DNA from: Cytobacillus sp. IB215665
GTDB lineage: Bacteria; Bacillota; Bacilli; Bacillales; SM2101
Length of the DNA: 64,000 nucleotides
Reading direction: 5' to 3'
Assembly (NCBI RefSeq): GCF_033963835.1
Contig: NZ_JAXBME010000003.1
Location: forward strand, 310,001 to 374,000
Positions within the stretch are counted from its first letter, which is position 1, and each line of letters begins with the position of its first letter. The notes beneath the pieces were generated by a model. The model was not told the origin of the DNA. It saw nothing but the letters and a program-made list of their open reading frames with translations, and did not search any database. Of this stretch, positions 10,801 through 19,527 are shown one piece after another. Both the position numbers and the translations under genes were made by a program.

Positions 10801-10930
10801 CATCTGGTATTTTGGGCTGCCCCTTTTCCCTAACTAAATCATCTAAATTAGGCATCGTTGTTATTAATAAAGCAGATACAATTAACCAAAAAATAATCAT
10901 TGCCCAACGAAATTTTATAATTGTCTTCAT
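7805..10930 (-). CDS. MMPL/RND-superfamily membrane transporter
   Basis: 1041 residues in two half-transporters, each with one membrane helix, a large extracytoplasmic loop and five more helices. The conserved GxDY motifs sit at GIGTDYNILLLSRF (about 247-259) and GVDYSIFLMMRF in the second half. The first long loop (about 470-770) has repeated Gly/Leu/Ser-rich heptad-like segments, as in B. subtilis YdgH. Such proteins export lipids, peptides or drugs. ATG lies behind AAAGGAGG. It follows a two-component pair on the same strand, which probably senses a related stress, but a terminator separates them. Confidence 0.9.
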   Translation of the reverse strand: MKTIIKFRWAMIIFWLIVSALLITTMPNLDDLVREKGQPKIPDEYSSVVSNQLLDDLKGTTTSKENIDVVAVFHEDEPLTSAQLNNIEQQIANLQNKQEELAITHIATHFKNEELLNQFVSEDGTTVMAVISVDKAGKKVSEVREDIQKELNDSEVKTYLTGNEFINEDQIQNTGEGVKKTELFTVIFIILVLIVVFRSPITPIISLLIVALTYICSLSIVAHLVDAFDFPFSTTTQTFLILVLFGIGTDYNILLLSRFKEELSNDQEITEAIVTTYRTAGKTVVYSGLAVFIGFSILGFAQFSVFQSSVAVAVSVATLLLVLYTMMPFFMSVIGKFMFWPVQKQKGHSESRLWSTLGKFSIARPLISIIIVAMITIPFLLLSKGELSYNSIDEVNDTYESVQGFNILAEKFSPGKALPTTVVIDADESLDSNEKLALIDDLTASLMNIEGVETVYGPTRPQGEKIAELYIEDQVGEVNEGLSTANDGLSEIANGLSGANENFSSPKDFADLDRLINGTEEVANNMNQLTNALQQVNNGSEIGVHGARELANAVATLENNLTKLDTSLAGVLANYEQLQSGYGSFAYDYDNLEKQLAFIQSTTNEMQSLVIQIESAYPEVESDPNMLALNTAIDTLAVQSTALTDGLIELNNRFSSTNDLFAQANEGLEKIIAGHTQLVTASSELTQAASELADGLEIGSQGQSAIITNMEGIENGILMINDGQQQLKNELEELSSGMNELEKGLSKSSEGLNEISVGLHDATDYLDEVTQAEAPSSFFIPEELLEGEYQDVLNTYMSDNRSTFKLTVELSVDPYSTEAISVINQLSSVIESELVSSNIKGTTYAIGGISSINNDLNMMANDDFSRTIILMLVGIFVVLVLIMRAFWIPIFIIASLILSYYTALSMTDLLFVHVFGYSGLSWTIPFFSFIMIIALGVDYSIFLMMRFKENIEHTTIEALVIAKKQMGKVVISAATILCGTFAAMYPAGVLSLTQMATVVIIGLTLLTVIMLPVFIPALISLQTKMNRNHFTKTNRSKSLTD

Positions 10931-10999
10931 CGAAATCCTCCTTTATTATCCATTCGTCCTTAATTTAACATTGAAAAATAAAACTAAGATGAAATAAAA

Positions 11000-11038
11000 A
11001 TAAAAAAAAATAAACGTTTTAATTACAAAACGTTTATT
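11000..11038 (-). terminator. Terminator overlapping the kinase stop codon
   Basis: AATAAACGTTTT and AAAACGTTTATT form a perfect 12-bp stem, followed on the minus strand by a run of T. The stop codon of the histidine kinase sits in the stem. It limits read-through from the two-component pair into the MMPL gene. Confidence 0.85.
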
Positions 11039-12380
11039 GTTGAAAACGAGAGATAGGTAGTTGTATTTTAATGCCTAACCCACCTAGTCCTTTTGACAGA
11101 TATGCTGAAATAAAACCGTCATGATTTTCTACGATTGACTTAGCAATCGCTAGTCCTAGTCCTGTACCTCCCTTTTCACGTTGTCTCGATTTTTCAACTG
11201 TGTAAAACTTTTGAAACAAGTATGGTATGTGACCTTCATCAACACCTACCCCATTATCTTCTATATTGATTACGATAAATGATTCTTCTATTGTGCCTTT
11301 CATAGTAATTTTCAGTTCATTATTATATGCATGTTTAATTGAATTACTTATAATATTTGCAAACAATCTACGAAGAAACTTTTCATTTCCTAGAAAATAT
11401 GTGTCGTCGTGAAAATCATGATCCCAATGAAAAGAATAATCTAACCCAGCCAACTCGGCTTCGTATTCTTCTCCTATTGACTCAAAAAACTTACCTATTA
11501 GAACGTCAAAGCGGTCCATTTCCTGTAGAGCAATTTCATTAGTAGAAAAGATTGAGAATTCATGTACTAACTCTGTCATATACAATGCTTTTTTTTGAGC
11601 TAATTTAATGTATTCCTCTTTTTGGTTTGCTGTTTGATGTAATGGCGATACCGCTAGCTGGAGAAACCCATTAATTGATGTTAACGGAGTTTTTAAATCA
11701 TGTGCTATCGACGACACCATATCAATTTGCTCTCGATATGCACGAAGAAGTCTTGCTTCTAATTCATAAAAGCGATGATAGAGCTCGCCTATTTCACCTT
11801 TCCGTGTAGGATGTACCGTTGGAAGCTGTTTATGTAAACTAACCATTTTAAAACGGTTTATTAAATTGGTTATTGGGTTCGTAATTGTCTCGTGAAAATA
11901 TAGTGTTAATAATATGAATAGAGTAAGATGGGTAAGAACAACAAATATAAAAATATCGATGGCTACTTGGAAAATTGCTTCATTTATTTCGTCGAGCTTA
12001 CGCTCTATAGACATAAATAAAACGACCTCATTCGTACCTGGTGTTTTAACAGGTAACCACCTATCACCTGTAGAAATTTCTTTTTCTATGGCGTCATACT
12101 CAAATAATATTTGCTCAAATGCTGGGTTTGTCAATTTTATCGTTAATTGTTCCCTCCCTCCTAAATCCTTTAAAAATGTCGTCATTTTTTGTTGATCAGG
12201 ATATAATCTTCCTACTTCTTCAGCAATGTCTTCATGTTTTTCTATAAAACGTTCATTATTTGTGGATAAATCACTAGTAATTGAATCTCGAACATCGAGT
12301 TGTATGTACAATAAAACGATAAAAAAGAATACAATACCAAATATTAAAAACAATAATGGAATGTGATATTTTAGCTTCAT
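11034..12380 (-). CDS. Sensor histidine kinase (HAMP-HisKA-HATPase)
   Basis: 448 residues. Two membrane helices (7-25 and about 137-160) bracket an extracytoplasmic sensor region. Then come a HAMP segment, the dimerisation helix with H227 in SSIAHDLKTPLTS, and the ATP-binding domain with NIISNSIKHA (N box), DNGVG (G1) and GGTGLGLAI (G2). It overlaps the response regulator stop by 4 bp (ATGA), showing translational coupling. Likely role: phosphorelay to that regulator, possibly controlling the MMPL transporter 100 bp downstream. The signal is unknown. Confidence 0.93.
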   Translation of the reverse strand: MKLKYHIPLLFLIFGIVFFFIVLLYIQLDVRDSITSDLSTNNERFIEKHEDIAEEVGRLYPDQQKMTTFLKDLGGREQLTIKLTNPAFEQILFEYDAIEKEISTGDRWLPVKTPGTNEVVLFMSIERKLDEINEAIFQVAIDIFIFVVLTHLTLFILLTLYFHETITNPITNLINRFKMVSLHKQLPTVHPTRKGEIGELYHRFYELEARLLRAYREQIDMVSSIAHDLKTPLTSINGFLQLAVSPLHQTANQKEEYIKLAQKKALYMTELVHEFSIFSTNEIALQEMDRFDVLIGKFFESIGEEYEAELAGLDYSFHWDHDFHDDTYFLGNEKFLRRLFANIISNSIKHAYNNELKITMKGTIEESFIVINIEDNGVGVDEGHIPYLFQKFYTVEKSRQREKGGTGLGLAIAKSIVENHDGFISAYLSKGLGGLGIKIQLPISRFQQ

Positions 12381-13078
12381 AGCTTCACACCATCTAAAGT
12401 ATATTTATAGCCAACACCCCATATCGTTTTTATATAATCATGATTTCTCCCAAGCTTTTTTCGAATATTTTTAATATGTACAGTCACATTGTTTAAATCA
12501 CCAAAATCATCTCCCCAAACACGCTGATAAATCTGCTCCCTACTAAACACTTGGTTTGGATGTTGAGTGAAGAATAATAAGATTTGAAATTCCTTAGAAG
12601 ATAATTGTATTTTCTTTCCTTCTAGAAATCCTTCATACGAATTTTCATTTAACTTAAGTGGAGTCTTAGCTGTTGAATGTGTAGGATAACTTTCTGATAA
12701 CTCTTGTTTTAATCTTCCAATTTTTCGAAAGTGTGCCTTTACCCGCGCAGTTAGTTCATGTACATTAAAAGGTTTTGTTAAATAATCATCTGCTCCTACT
12801 TCAAGACCAACGATCTTATCAATATCACGATCTTTTGCACTAAGTAATAAAATCGGCATGTTATGTTGATCGCGTATTTTTTTACATACTTCAATACCAT
12901 CCATTTCTGGCATCATAATATCTAAAATAACAAAGTCTATTTTTTCTTTATCAATCATTTTCATTGCTTCTATACCAGAGTAAGCAAAAACTGTATTAAA
13001 CCGCTCATACTTTAATGTTTCCACAATAAGCCTTACGATATCTTTGTCGTCATCGATGACAAGAACAGTTTTTTCCAA
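12377..13078 (-). CDS. OmpR-family response regulator (partner of 11034-12380 kinase)
   Basis: I choose TTG at 13078, eight bases after GGGAG, which gives 233 residues beginning MEKTVLVIDDDK. The frame is open to another TTG at 13099 with no ribosome binding site. The receiver domain has acidic residues D9-D11, phosphoacceptor D53 (VILDIMMPEMDG) and the conserved Lys in TKPF. The C-terminal winged helix ends IKTIWGVGYKY. It is the first gene of the pair and overlaps the kinase by 4 bp. Regulation of the adjacent MMPL gene is an inference from position. Confidence 0.92.
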   Translation of the reverse strand: MEKTVLVIDDDKDIVRLIVETLKYERFNTVFAYSGIEAMKMIDKEKIDFVILDIMMPEMDGIEVCKKIRDQHNMPILLLSAKDRDIDKIVGLEVGADDYLTKPFNVHELTARVKAHFRKIGRLKQELSESYPTHSTAKTPLKLNENSYEGFLEGKKIQLSSKEFQILLFFTQHPNQVFSREQIYQRVWGDDFGDLNNVTVHIKNIRKKLGRNHDYIKTIWGVGYKYTLDGVKL

Positions 13079-13359
13079 AGATCTCACTCCCGTAACCAAT
13101 AAGTTATTTTATCCAATTTTAACATTTTAACATGCTAATTACATACCGTCTTCACCATTCATTTTTTCAGTCAAACAATCATTTTATCTAGGATATTACG
13201 AAGCTCTATCACACCATTGTGTACTCAATAAACACGCAAATAAATTAACAGTCGATACTAAATGGAAATAAATGTTATAAAAGGCTAATCTTTTCGTATA
13301 ATTAGGATATTTAAGTTACACATGGAGTTGAGTCAATACAAGTTTGTCCTTATTTGAGG

Positions 13360-13754
13360 GTGAATGGAAATAGGAATAAAGTCATACAATTTTATCAAAA
13401 AGCACTGAATGCTGAATCTTTTCTCACCAATCTTTAGGAGAAATGCTTGAAAACACCCATTATGCTATATCACATGACGATAAAGACTTGGTTGGATACG
13501 CTACCTTAAAAATCGGAGACTCAATCCTAATGCTTTCAGATACATATCCAAGTCAGCCCTATCAAATGGGAAATCATGTGAGAATACGTATTACAACATA
13601 AGATGTGGAAGAGACCAAGCAAATTTTTGATGGCTTAAAAGAAAATGGTACTGTTCATATGCGATTGAAAGAAATCCCTTTTAGTCCTTGTTACGGAGTT
13701 GTAACGGATCAATTTGGTTTTACATTTCAAATTTACACTAAAATTCAAAAATAA
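13360..13754 (+). pseudogene. VOC/PhnB-like glyoxalase-fold protein, broken
   Basis: Three-frame reading recovers a PhnB-like protein: VNGNRNKVIQFYQKALNAES in the first frame (13360-13437, then TAG), shifting to a second frame with ATLKIGDSILMLSDTYPSQP and DQFGFTFQIY. An in-frame TAA at 13599-13601 interrupts the second frame. One frameshift plus one nonsense change make it a clear pseudogene. These small proteins bind metal through beta-alpha-beta-beta-beta units; the exact substrate of the ancestor is unknown. Confidence 0.8.
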
Positions 13755-14036
13755 CCAATTTAGTTAATTATTACTTTTTGATCCCCCTTCGAGATTAGGC
13801 GTAAGATATTGAATATAACCACCTATTCCAAAAGTAAACCATGAAAATCTCAAATGTTACGGGGGATCTCTTCATCTTCAGTTTTTATAACCGCAAAATG
13901 AATAAGTATATTTCAATTCATTTCCTACATTTATTAATTCAATTGTGTATTATAGAACTTCAATTCTCTTTTTTCAATTGTCATTCACTATGCAAGCGTG
14001 AGATCAACTCAATTTCATAATATAGATTAATGTGCA

Positions 14037-14912
14037 TTATTTTATGCTGTCCAGAAAATCAAAAATATCTGTATGCAAGGTCCATGCTAGACGTTTACAC
14101 CACTCTTCCTGGACTTCTAATGGTGCATGACGTACCCTATTTAAGACTTTCCATACTTTATTAACACAATAACTTTTTAATGTGTTAGAGGATAAGTGAA
14201 TAGGATTGATTTTTAAATATTCCTTAATAAAATGATTGTTTAATACACTCGCATGCTTTGGATAATGTAACTTAGTGAACCAACATACCCATGCTAAGTC
14301 AGATAAAGGATTTCCCCATTCTGACCACTCCCAATCTAAAACAGTATGTACTCTGCCTGAATTGCATAATACGTTATGTATTCCATAATCTCCATGAGTC
14401 AATACCCACTCATCCTTTGAGTCATTCATGTTCTTTAATAGTTCTTTAGATTTGTTAATAAGACCTTCAGGTACAAATGCTAGATTTAGATTAAGTTCAT
14501 TAGCAGTGCTTTCTCTTATTCCATAAGAATTAAAATCGTATTTTAAGGAATGTATATGTTTAGCGAGTGTTTTTCCTAATTCAATATAAATATACTCAGA
14601 TATCGTTACATTACTATGATCGAGAATTGATTGAGCATTGTCACCTTGTCGATATTCCATTACTGTATATGTAGTTTCATCTGTTTCCAATAATTCATAT
14701 AACCTCGGAGTTAAATCTGTTTCTCTAGTTAATTCCAAACACTTCACTTCATTAACAATATCTTTATTTAATATCTTACCCATTTTAATAACTATGGTAG
14801 GGTTAGTACCTTTTAATAAAAAAACTTCATTCGTATATCCACCAGTTAAAGGAACAGGTGTAAATGCACCGTATTTTTCTTCTAAATGACATTTCAAACT
14901 ATTACTAATCAA
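14037..14912 (-). CDS. APH/choline-kinase-fold phosphotransferase
   Basis: 291 residues. The kinase-like fold shows VIKMGK (ATP-binding Lys43), the catalytic loop LTHGDYGIHNVL (D175, N180) and the metal-binding VLDWEWSEWG (D193). This matches the aminoglycoside phosphotransferase superfamily, whose chromosomal members phosphorylate small alcohols, amines or antibiotics. No substrate is assignable. The start is TTG at 14912 behind AAGGTG. Only 77 bp separate it from the PPOX gene upstream on the same strand, so the two may be co-transcribed. Confidence 0.85.
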   Translation of the reverse strand: MISNSLKCHLEEKYGAFTPVPLTGGYTNEVFLLKGTNPTIVIKMGKILNKDIVNEVKCLELTRETDLTPRLYELLETDETTYTVMEYRQGDNAQSILDHSNVTISEYIYIELGKTLAKHIHSLKYDFNSYGIRESTANELNLNLAFVPEGLINKSKELLKNMNDSKDEWVLTHGDYGIHNVLCNSGRVHTVLDWEWSEWGNPLSDLAWVCWFTKLHYPKHASVLNNHFIKEYLKINPIHLSSNTLKSYCVNKVWKVLNRVRHAPLEVQEEWCKRLAWTLHTDIFDFLDSIK

Positions 14913-14989
14913 AATATTTAATCACCTTACTTATCACCCATTCTTTTTATCTGAGAAATGTGCCCTATTGTTTATTTAGCAAGATATAT

Positions 14990-15631
14990 TCAATAGAGCC
15001 TATTTTTATAGCCCTCTTGTAACTCTTTTGCTACTTGTTCAGAAGTTGCATTTGGTATCTTCGAGTGAGCTACCAACATTTGTGGGACCGATGGAAGTGT
15101 CTTTTTAGCATACCATGATTCGGGATTCCATAAATTTGATCGAATAAAGGCTTTTGCACAATGCGCATAGCATTCCTGCACTTCTACTAAAATTCCAAAT
15201 AACGGAGCACGTCCATTTACTTTACTATTTTCTAATAGTTCAGGGTCACGACAAATATAAGCTTTTCCGTTTATTCTTAACGTTTCTCCTAACCCAGGTA
15301 TAAAAAATAAGAGTCCTATATTTGGATTTGTAATTATATTATTAGCAGAGTCCATTCTTCGATTTCCTGGTCGTTCTGGAATAAACAAGTGATGATCATC
15401 AAGAACAGAAACAAACCCTGGGTAATCTCCTCTTGGTGAAACGTCACATTGTCCTTCTGAATTAGAAGTTGCCAAAGATAGAAATGGAGATTTATCAATA
15501 AACTCTCTACAATGGCTATCGATAAATGAAATAACCTTATTAGCAGCTCTGGGGCTCGGGTTGCCTACGAACTGTTGAAAAGATTCGAATTCTTCTCTTG
15601 TAGAGATAATATCTTGATATTTTTTACTCAT
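14990..15631 (-). CDS. Pyridoxamine 5'-phosphate oxidase-family flavoprotein
   Basis: 213 residues with a split-barrel FMN-binding fold: PFLSLATSNSEGQCDVSPRG, HHLFIPERPGNRRMDS and GLLFFIPGLGETLRING are typical of PPOX-type proteins of the MSMEG_1061 subgroup. They bind FMN or F420 and reduce small molecules; the substrate is unknown. ATG at 15631 lies behind AAAGGTG. It is upstream of the APH-type kinase. Confidence 0.85.
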   Translation of the reverse strand: MSKKYQDIISTREEFESFQQFVGNPSPRAANKVISFIDSHCREFIDKSPFLSLATSNSEGQCDVSPRGDYPGFVSVLDDHHLFIPERPGNRRMDSANNIITNPNIGLLFFIPGLGETLRINGKAYICRDPELLENSKVNGRAPLFGILVEVQECYAHCAKAFIRSNLWNPESWYAKKTLPSVPQMLVAHSKIPNATSEQVAKELQEGYKNRLY

Positions 15632-15870
15632 TCAATCACACCTTTAAAAATTGGAATATAGACCCATCATACACCAATAAAATTAAAAGTTCATCAAGGC
15701 TTTTATCACATTCATTTATAGCAAACCAAGATTAGACAGTAACTTATATCAATTATAGAACAAAGAAATTCATGCCTATGCCGTTCTAATTTTGCATATA
15801 AAAAAGAGCCTTTACTTAAAACTAACACTAGTGACCCTCACTATATATATTATTTTTCTATTTACTTACA

Positions 15871-15904
15871 AAAATAGTTCGCTATATGTTAAGCGAACTA
15901 TTTT
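15871..15904. other. Orphan hairpin
   Basis: AAAATAGTTCGCT pairs perfectly with AGCGAACTATTTT over 13 bp with an 8-nt loop. No gene on either strand ends here. It abuts the left end of a dispersed repeat copy. Confidence 0.6.
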
Positions 15905-15910
15905 AAATGA

Positions 15911-16062
15911 AGACTGTTTTCTCTTTGATTGTTGCTTTTCGTTCTGTATATTAGCACGTATAAAACCTCGTCTTTTCTACTTTTACAATTATTGAGGTTT
16001 CATAAAACTCTTCATACTGTATATTTTTAGTAAAAATAGCAACAAATTTTACGAAAAAAGCC
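15911..16062 (+). repeat. Dispersed intergenic repeat, copy 4
   Basis: Both ends are present: GACTGTTTTCTCTTTGATTG at the left and GCAACAAATTTTACGAAAAA plus AGCC at the right. These form imperfect terminal inverted repeats. The copy is about 152 bp. Confidence 0.65.
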
Positions 16063-16259
16063 TATGTGAATGCTATTTTAAAAATCACTTAATGCGTAAT
16101 TCCTAAGGATTGTAATAGAGTTTGTCAACTCTTTGGAAAAAGTTAATAAATATGTTTGCAAACATGCATAATCATATCGAAATATTTCCTATTTAAATAT
16201 TACATTAAAGCAACTTACTATTAATATATCTAACTCTTAGGTTTTTACTGACTGATTTA

Positions 16260-16485
16260 CACGGTTTCTGTCCAAACTCCTACATTTACTTGCCAATTTA
16301 CACGGTTTACTGTCCAAGTTCCTACATTTACTTGCCAATTCACATCGTTTACTGTCCAAACTCCCACATTTACTTGCCAATTTACACGGTTTACTGTCCA
16401 AACTCCCACATTTACTTGCCAATTTACACGGTTTACTGTCCAAACTCCTACATACTTGCCAATTACACGGTTTACTGTCCAAACT
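16260..16485. repeat. 42-bp tandem repeat, about 5.4 copies
   Basis: The unit contains CGGTTTACTGTCCAAACTCC and CACATTTACTTGCCAATTTA. Units 2-4 are 42 bp, the first lacks one base, the fifth is shortened to 38 bp and the sixth is partial. Because 42 is a multiple of three, both strands stay open for about 65-80 codons. The minus frame reads a 14-residue repeat (SLDSKPCKLASKCG) starting at a TTG without a ribosome binding site. I see no evidence of translation. Confidence 0.85.
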
Positions 16486-16569
16486 AATTATTTAAATATC
16501 AATCTTGGCATCTCATCGAACAGTAAGTAAAATCAAAATCTAGCTACTTGAAAAATCTTTTAGTAGCTC

Positions 16570-17430
16570 TTAACTGTTTTCTACGTGAAATATATCTGTA
16601 CCTAAATCTCTTAACAAATTGATAGCCTTCCTAACTGGCAATTTTGGTAACATAAACTCTTCAGAAATTATGCTCTCAACTTCCTCAATGTCCTTTAGCT
16701 TCCGTACTATTTCTTTATCATCCAGCGTTGTAATTGTTAATTTATTGTTGATTAAAGAAAGTGTACGTCCTTTGTCAATTTGAAACAGATTTACTCGAAG
16801 TCGAGTCATAAAAACAGCATCTTTGGAATATGATTTGTGAATCGCTTCATCAAAATCTCCTACTTTACTACGAATGTTAGGATTAAATGACCAGTGGTTA
16901 TTGACAAATTTCCCATGACGAAAACGTGTAAATCTGTAATAACCTTGTTGTTCATCATCTGGTATTAGTTGAATGTCATCTGCACCAAATGATGAAGAAT
17001 TTTGCATGTTTTCAAATCGGACTGGCTTCATAATAGGTGCTGCTGATCCAAAATCCAAATATAGTCTTTCATCAGGAAAGTCTGGTAATTGTACTAAAAT
17101 CGCTATATGACTCTCTCCTAACCTTACATGATAACAGTCATACCCTAATAGTGTTAACAGTTGTAAAGCGTACGGATTAAGTACAAAACACGTTCCACCA
17201 AAATCATATTTAAATAGATTATCAACATATTGTTCAACAGAAGGAATGAAATAACCATTTGAATTGTTCCTAGTAGAATAAATTAATTTACTAACATTTT
17301 CAAAAGGTAAAAAAGAAAGATGCCTTTTTGAAAACAGCTCTAAAAATTCATATGAAGCTGTGCTAGGTGGTGTCAAATTTAATCGTTCCAAATATCTCCA
17401 TGCCCAGTTTGGTAGTTGTTGTTGATTCAT
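16570..17430 (-). CDS. Arylamine N-acetyltransferase
   Basis: 286 residues, the usual size. The cysteine-protease-like triad is visible: C81 in FGGTCFVLN, H108 in ESHIAILVQL, D126 in LYLDFGS. The enzyme transfers acetyl from acetyl-CoA to aromatic amines or hydrazines through the Cys. The usual RGGxCFE reads FGGTCFV here, a minor variation. ATG lies behind TTAGGAG. Single-gene unit in the cytosol. Confidence 0.9.
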   Translation of the reverse strand: MNQQQLPNWAWRYLERLNLTPPSTASYEFLELFSKRHLSFLPFENVSKLIYSTRNNSNGYFIPSVEQYVDNLFKYDFGGTCFVLNPYALQLLTLLGYDCYHVRLGESHIAILVQLPDFPDERLYLDFGSAAPIMKPVRFENMQNSSSFGADDIQLIPDDEQQGYYRFTRFRHGKFVNNHWSFNPNIRSKVGDFDEAIHKSYSKDAVFMTRLRVNLFQIDKGRTLSLINNKLTITTLDDKEIVRKLKDIEEVESIISEEFMLPKLPVRKAINLLRDLGTDIFHVENS

Positions 17431-17772
17431 TCATAACAGCTCCTAAATTGATTTTTGCATACTAAGTGACTCTGGTTAAATATATGAATGAAACACCTTT
17501 TATGACTCAATAATACTATGTTCAGTATTAACTTCTCATTCATTTAGCTTAATTCCATTGTACAAAATGGTTCTACAATATCTCATGAGGAGTAAGAATG
17601 ATATGTCTCTACAACTTTTGAATGACTGTTAAGTGAGCTAAAATTGAGGAGATGTGTTACGAGGTTTTAAAAAAACTGCTCCATCAAATTAAAATAGTGG
17701 CAAGATAAGATGATGGAGTTACTATGTTAGCCTTTATAATTGTTAAATGATTCATTAAGAATTGCTGTACAA
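17431..17772. other. Intergenic stretch without a supported gene
   Basis: 342 bases. CTCCATCA near 17679 can pair with TGATGGAG near 17710, a hairpin with a long loop and no T tract. Nothing else is recognised. Confidence 0.4.
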
Positions 17773-18378
17773 TTAATTCCCTAAACTAAATTTTGCTGAC
17801 AATAATAGTGGCATTATTTGATTTATCCAACTTCCTTGTTCGTCTGCAAGCAAAGTTCTCCATCCAAGTGTACGAGCCTCTACAAAGTTTTGCTCTTGAT
17901 CGTCTACAAACAACGTTTCTTTTTCACTGTCTAGCTTAGTTTGAATGGTTGTATATATGGCTTTATGAGGCTTACAATAACCTACTTCACTAGATACTGT
18001 AATGCTTTTAACATCATTTTGTATTTCCTTTAAAATTGGCTCAATCCACTCCATACGATGATTGCTTAGTATATGAATGTCAGCAAACTGACTCCATTTA
18101 GCAACATGGTGTACAGCAGGGAGTAATTTCAAATGAGATAACAGCATAGGCTTTGCTACTCCTTTTTCAAATGAAGGGTGTTTCATGGACAGACCTGACC
18201 AAAATTGGTCCTCTGTTATTTTCCCAGTCCAAAGCCCAGTACGTACACTATTTTTATATTCTATTAGTTTGTCATAATGTATCTTTGATGTTGTAGATAG
18301 CTCTTCCCAAAATAAAGGTGATAAATTTGTAGCAAGAACCCCTCCAATATCAAGAACTAGTTGCTTTTGATTAGACAA
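17773..18378 (-). CDS. HAD-family hydrolase
   Basis: 201 residues. Motif I is LVLDIGGVLATN (D10; the second position is Gly rather than Asp, as in YihX-like HADs). Motif II is IHILSNH, the motif III Lys is in GYCKPHKAIY, and motif IV is LFVDDQEQN. This fits an HAD subfamily IA phosphatase or related hydrolase. The substrate is unknown. The start is TTG at 18378, about 12 bases after GAGAGGAG. Confidence 0.85.
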   Translation of the reverse strand: MSNQKQLVLDIGGVLATNLSPLFWEELSTTSKIHYDKLIEYKNSVRTGLWTGKITEDQFWSGLSMKHPSFEKGVAKPMLLSHLKLLPAVHHVAKWSQFADIHILSNHRMEWIEPILKEIQNDVKSITVSSEVGYCKPHKAIYTTIQTKLDSEKETLFVDDQEQNFVEARTLGWRTLLADEQGSWINQIMPLLLSAKFSLGN

Positions 18379-18484
18379 TTTACTATGTAACTCCTCTCAT
18401 GTTTGACCACATTAAGTATTCATATCATTTTTATAACCTGTAATCCTTCATTTTTCTATAATAAGAAGAAAAGGTTAACTTTTA

Positions 18485-19207
18485 TTAATGGTCAATTGGA
18501 GGGATATTTGTTTGTTCATCAACTTTAAGGGAAAATTGGAGCTTATCATTTTGAGATAATGAACAATAAAATATAGTATTTAGATCCGTAATATTCTCAG
18601 CTAATAATTTTGTCCTTAACCATGCTTCATCTTTTTTTAGCCATTTCAATAAATCTAATTGAATTTCACCGTCTAAAATAACAGGTATTTCATAATTTTG
18701 TCCATTTTTATGTAGACCGAAATCCTCGTTCGTAATTAATTCCTTCATCGGAACCTTTTTAACAGATAAATTACCATCTGCTTCAACAATGGCAATTTCA
18801 ACATCTTCAACATGAAATACATCTTTTCCACGTAGCATTTGTAATATGTTATCGATTGAGTATTGGATCTTTTTCATATTTTTCATGAGAAATTCACCAT
18901 TGTATATAACAATAGTCGGTTCAAAGGTCAACAGCTTGCCAATCTTTCTATTTTTCAACTTAACAAGCACGATAGCTTTTTGAAGAATCGCGATTGTAAT
19001 CATCGCAACCACTGTATGGATATGATCAATCTCTGGATCTGCAATATCTGCCCCAACTACAGCTCCAAAAACGATTACTACAAGAAAATCAAACACTGGC
19101 AACTCACCTATTGATCGCTTCCCCATAAAAAGTCCTAGAGCAAGCATTAACGGAAGAATCGTAATAATACGTATAATTACTTTTAAAGAATCCTCCCAAA
19201 CTTCCAC
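18485..19207 (-). CDS. DUF421 membrane protein (YetF/YrbG-like)
   Basis: 240 residues. Three N-terminal membrane helices (about 10-28, 36-54, 62-80), then a cytosolic DUF421 domain with FEPTIVIYNGEFLMKNMKKI and DNILQMLRGKDVFHVEDVE. Bacilli carry several paralogues; a role in spore or envelope physiology has been suggested but the biochemistry is not settled. The start is GTG at 19207, eight bases after GAGGTGA. Confidence 0.88.
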   Translation of the reverse strand: MEVWEDSLKVIIRIITILPLMLALGLFMGKRSIGELPVFDFLVVIVFGAVVGADIADPEIDHIHTVVAMITIAILQKAIVLVKLKNRKIGKLLTFEPTIVIYNGEFLMKNMKKIQYSIDNILQMLRGKDVFHVEDVEIAIVEADGNLSVKKVPMKELITNEDFGLHKNGQNYEIPVILDGEIQLDLLKWLKKDEAWLRTKLLAENITDLNTIFYCSLSQNDKLQFSLKVDEQTNIPPIDH

Positions 19208-19462
19208 AATATACTCACCTCACATCCCTTACTATCGTTATCCTTTCCATATTAAGGGACAAATTATCCAGTAAAGTATAAAAATGTTGCCCATGATTAG
19301 CAGCCAATAACCTTAGATTGCTCAACCTACATATTCGTCACATATGATCTAAGCTTATGATTACTATCATTAAGTACTATCTTGGCTTAAGAATTGAACT
19401 ATCCAATACTCAACAAACCTCACGACCTTGACAGAAACGGGAGTCTGACCAAAAAATGATAA

Positions 19463-19506
19463 ACAAAAAGTCTTACTATAGATAAGTTTCACATCTATAG
19501 TAAGAC
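19463..19506 (-). terminator. Terminator of the NAD(P)H oxidoreductase gene
   Basis: GTCTTACTATAGAT and ATCTATAGTAAGAC form a perfect 14-bp stem with a 9-nt loop, followed on the minus strand by TTTTTGTTT. Confidence 0.88.
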
Positions 19507-19527
19507 CATTTATATTCTAATCGTATT

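Noticed and set aside
13781-13868. GATCCCCC ... GGGGGATC inverted repeat
   Set aside because: Only eight bases pair across about 70 bases; could be chance.
16260-16485. CRISPR array
   Set aside because: The units are directly tandem without variable spacers.
16237-16487. Cys/Lys-rich ORF and a Tyr-rich ORF on opposite strands of the 42-bp repeat
   Set aside because: Both result from a repeat length divisible by three; neither has a ribosome binding site, and the minus one starts at TTG inside the repeat.
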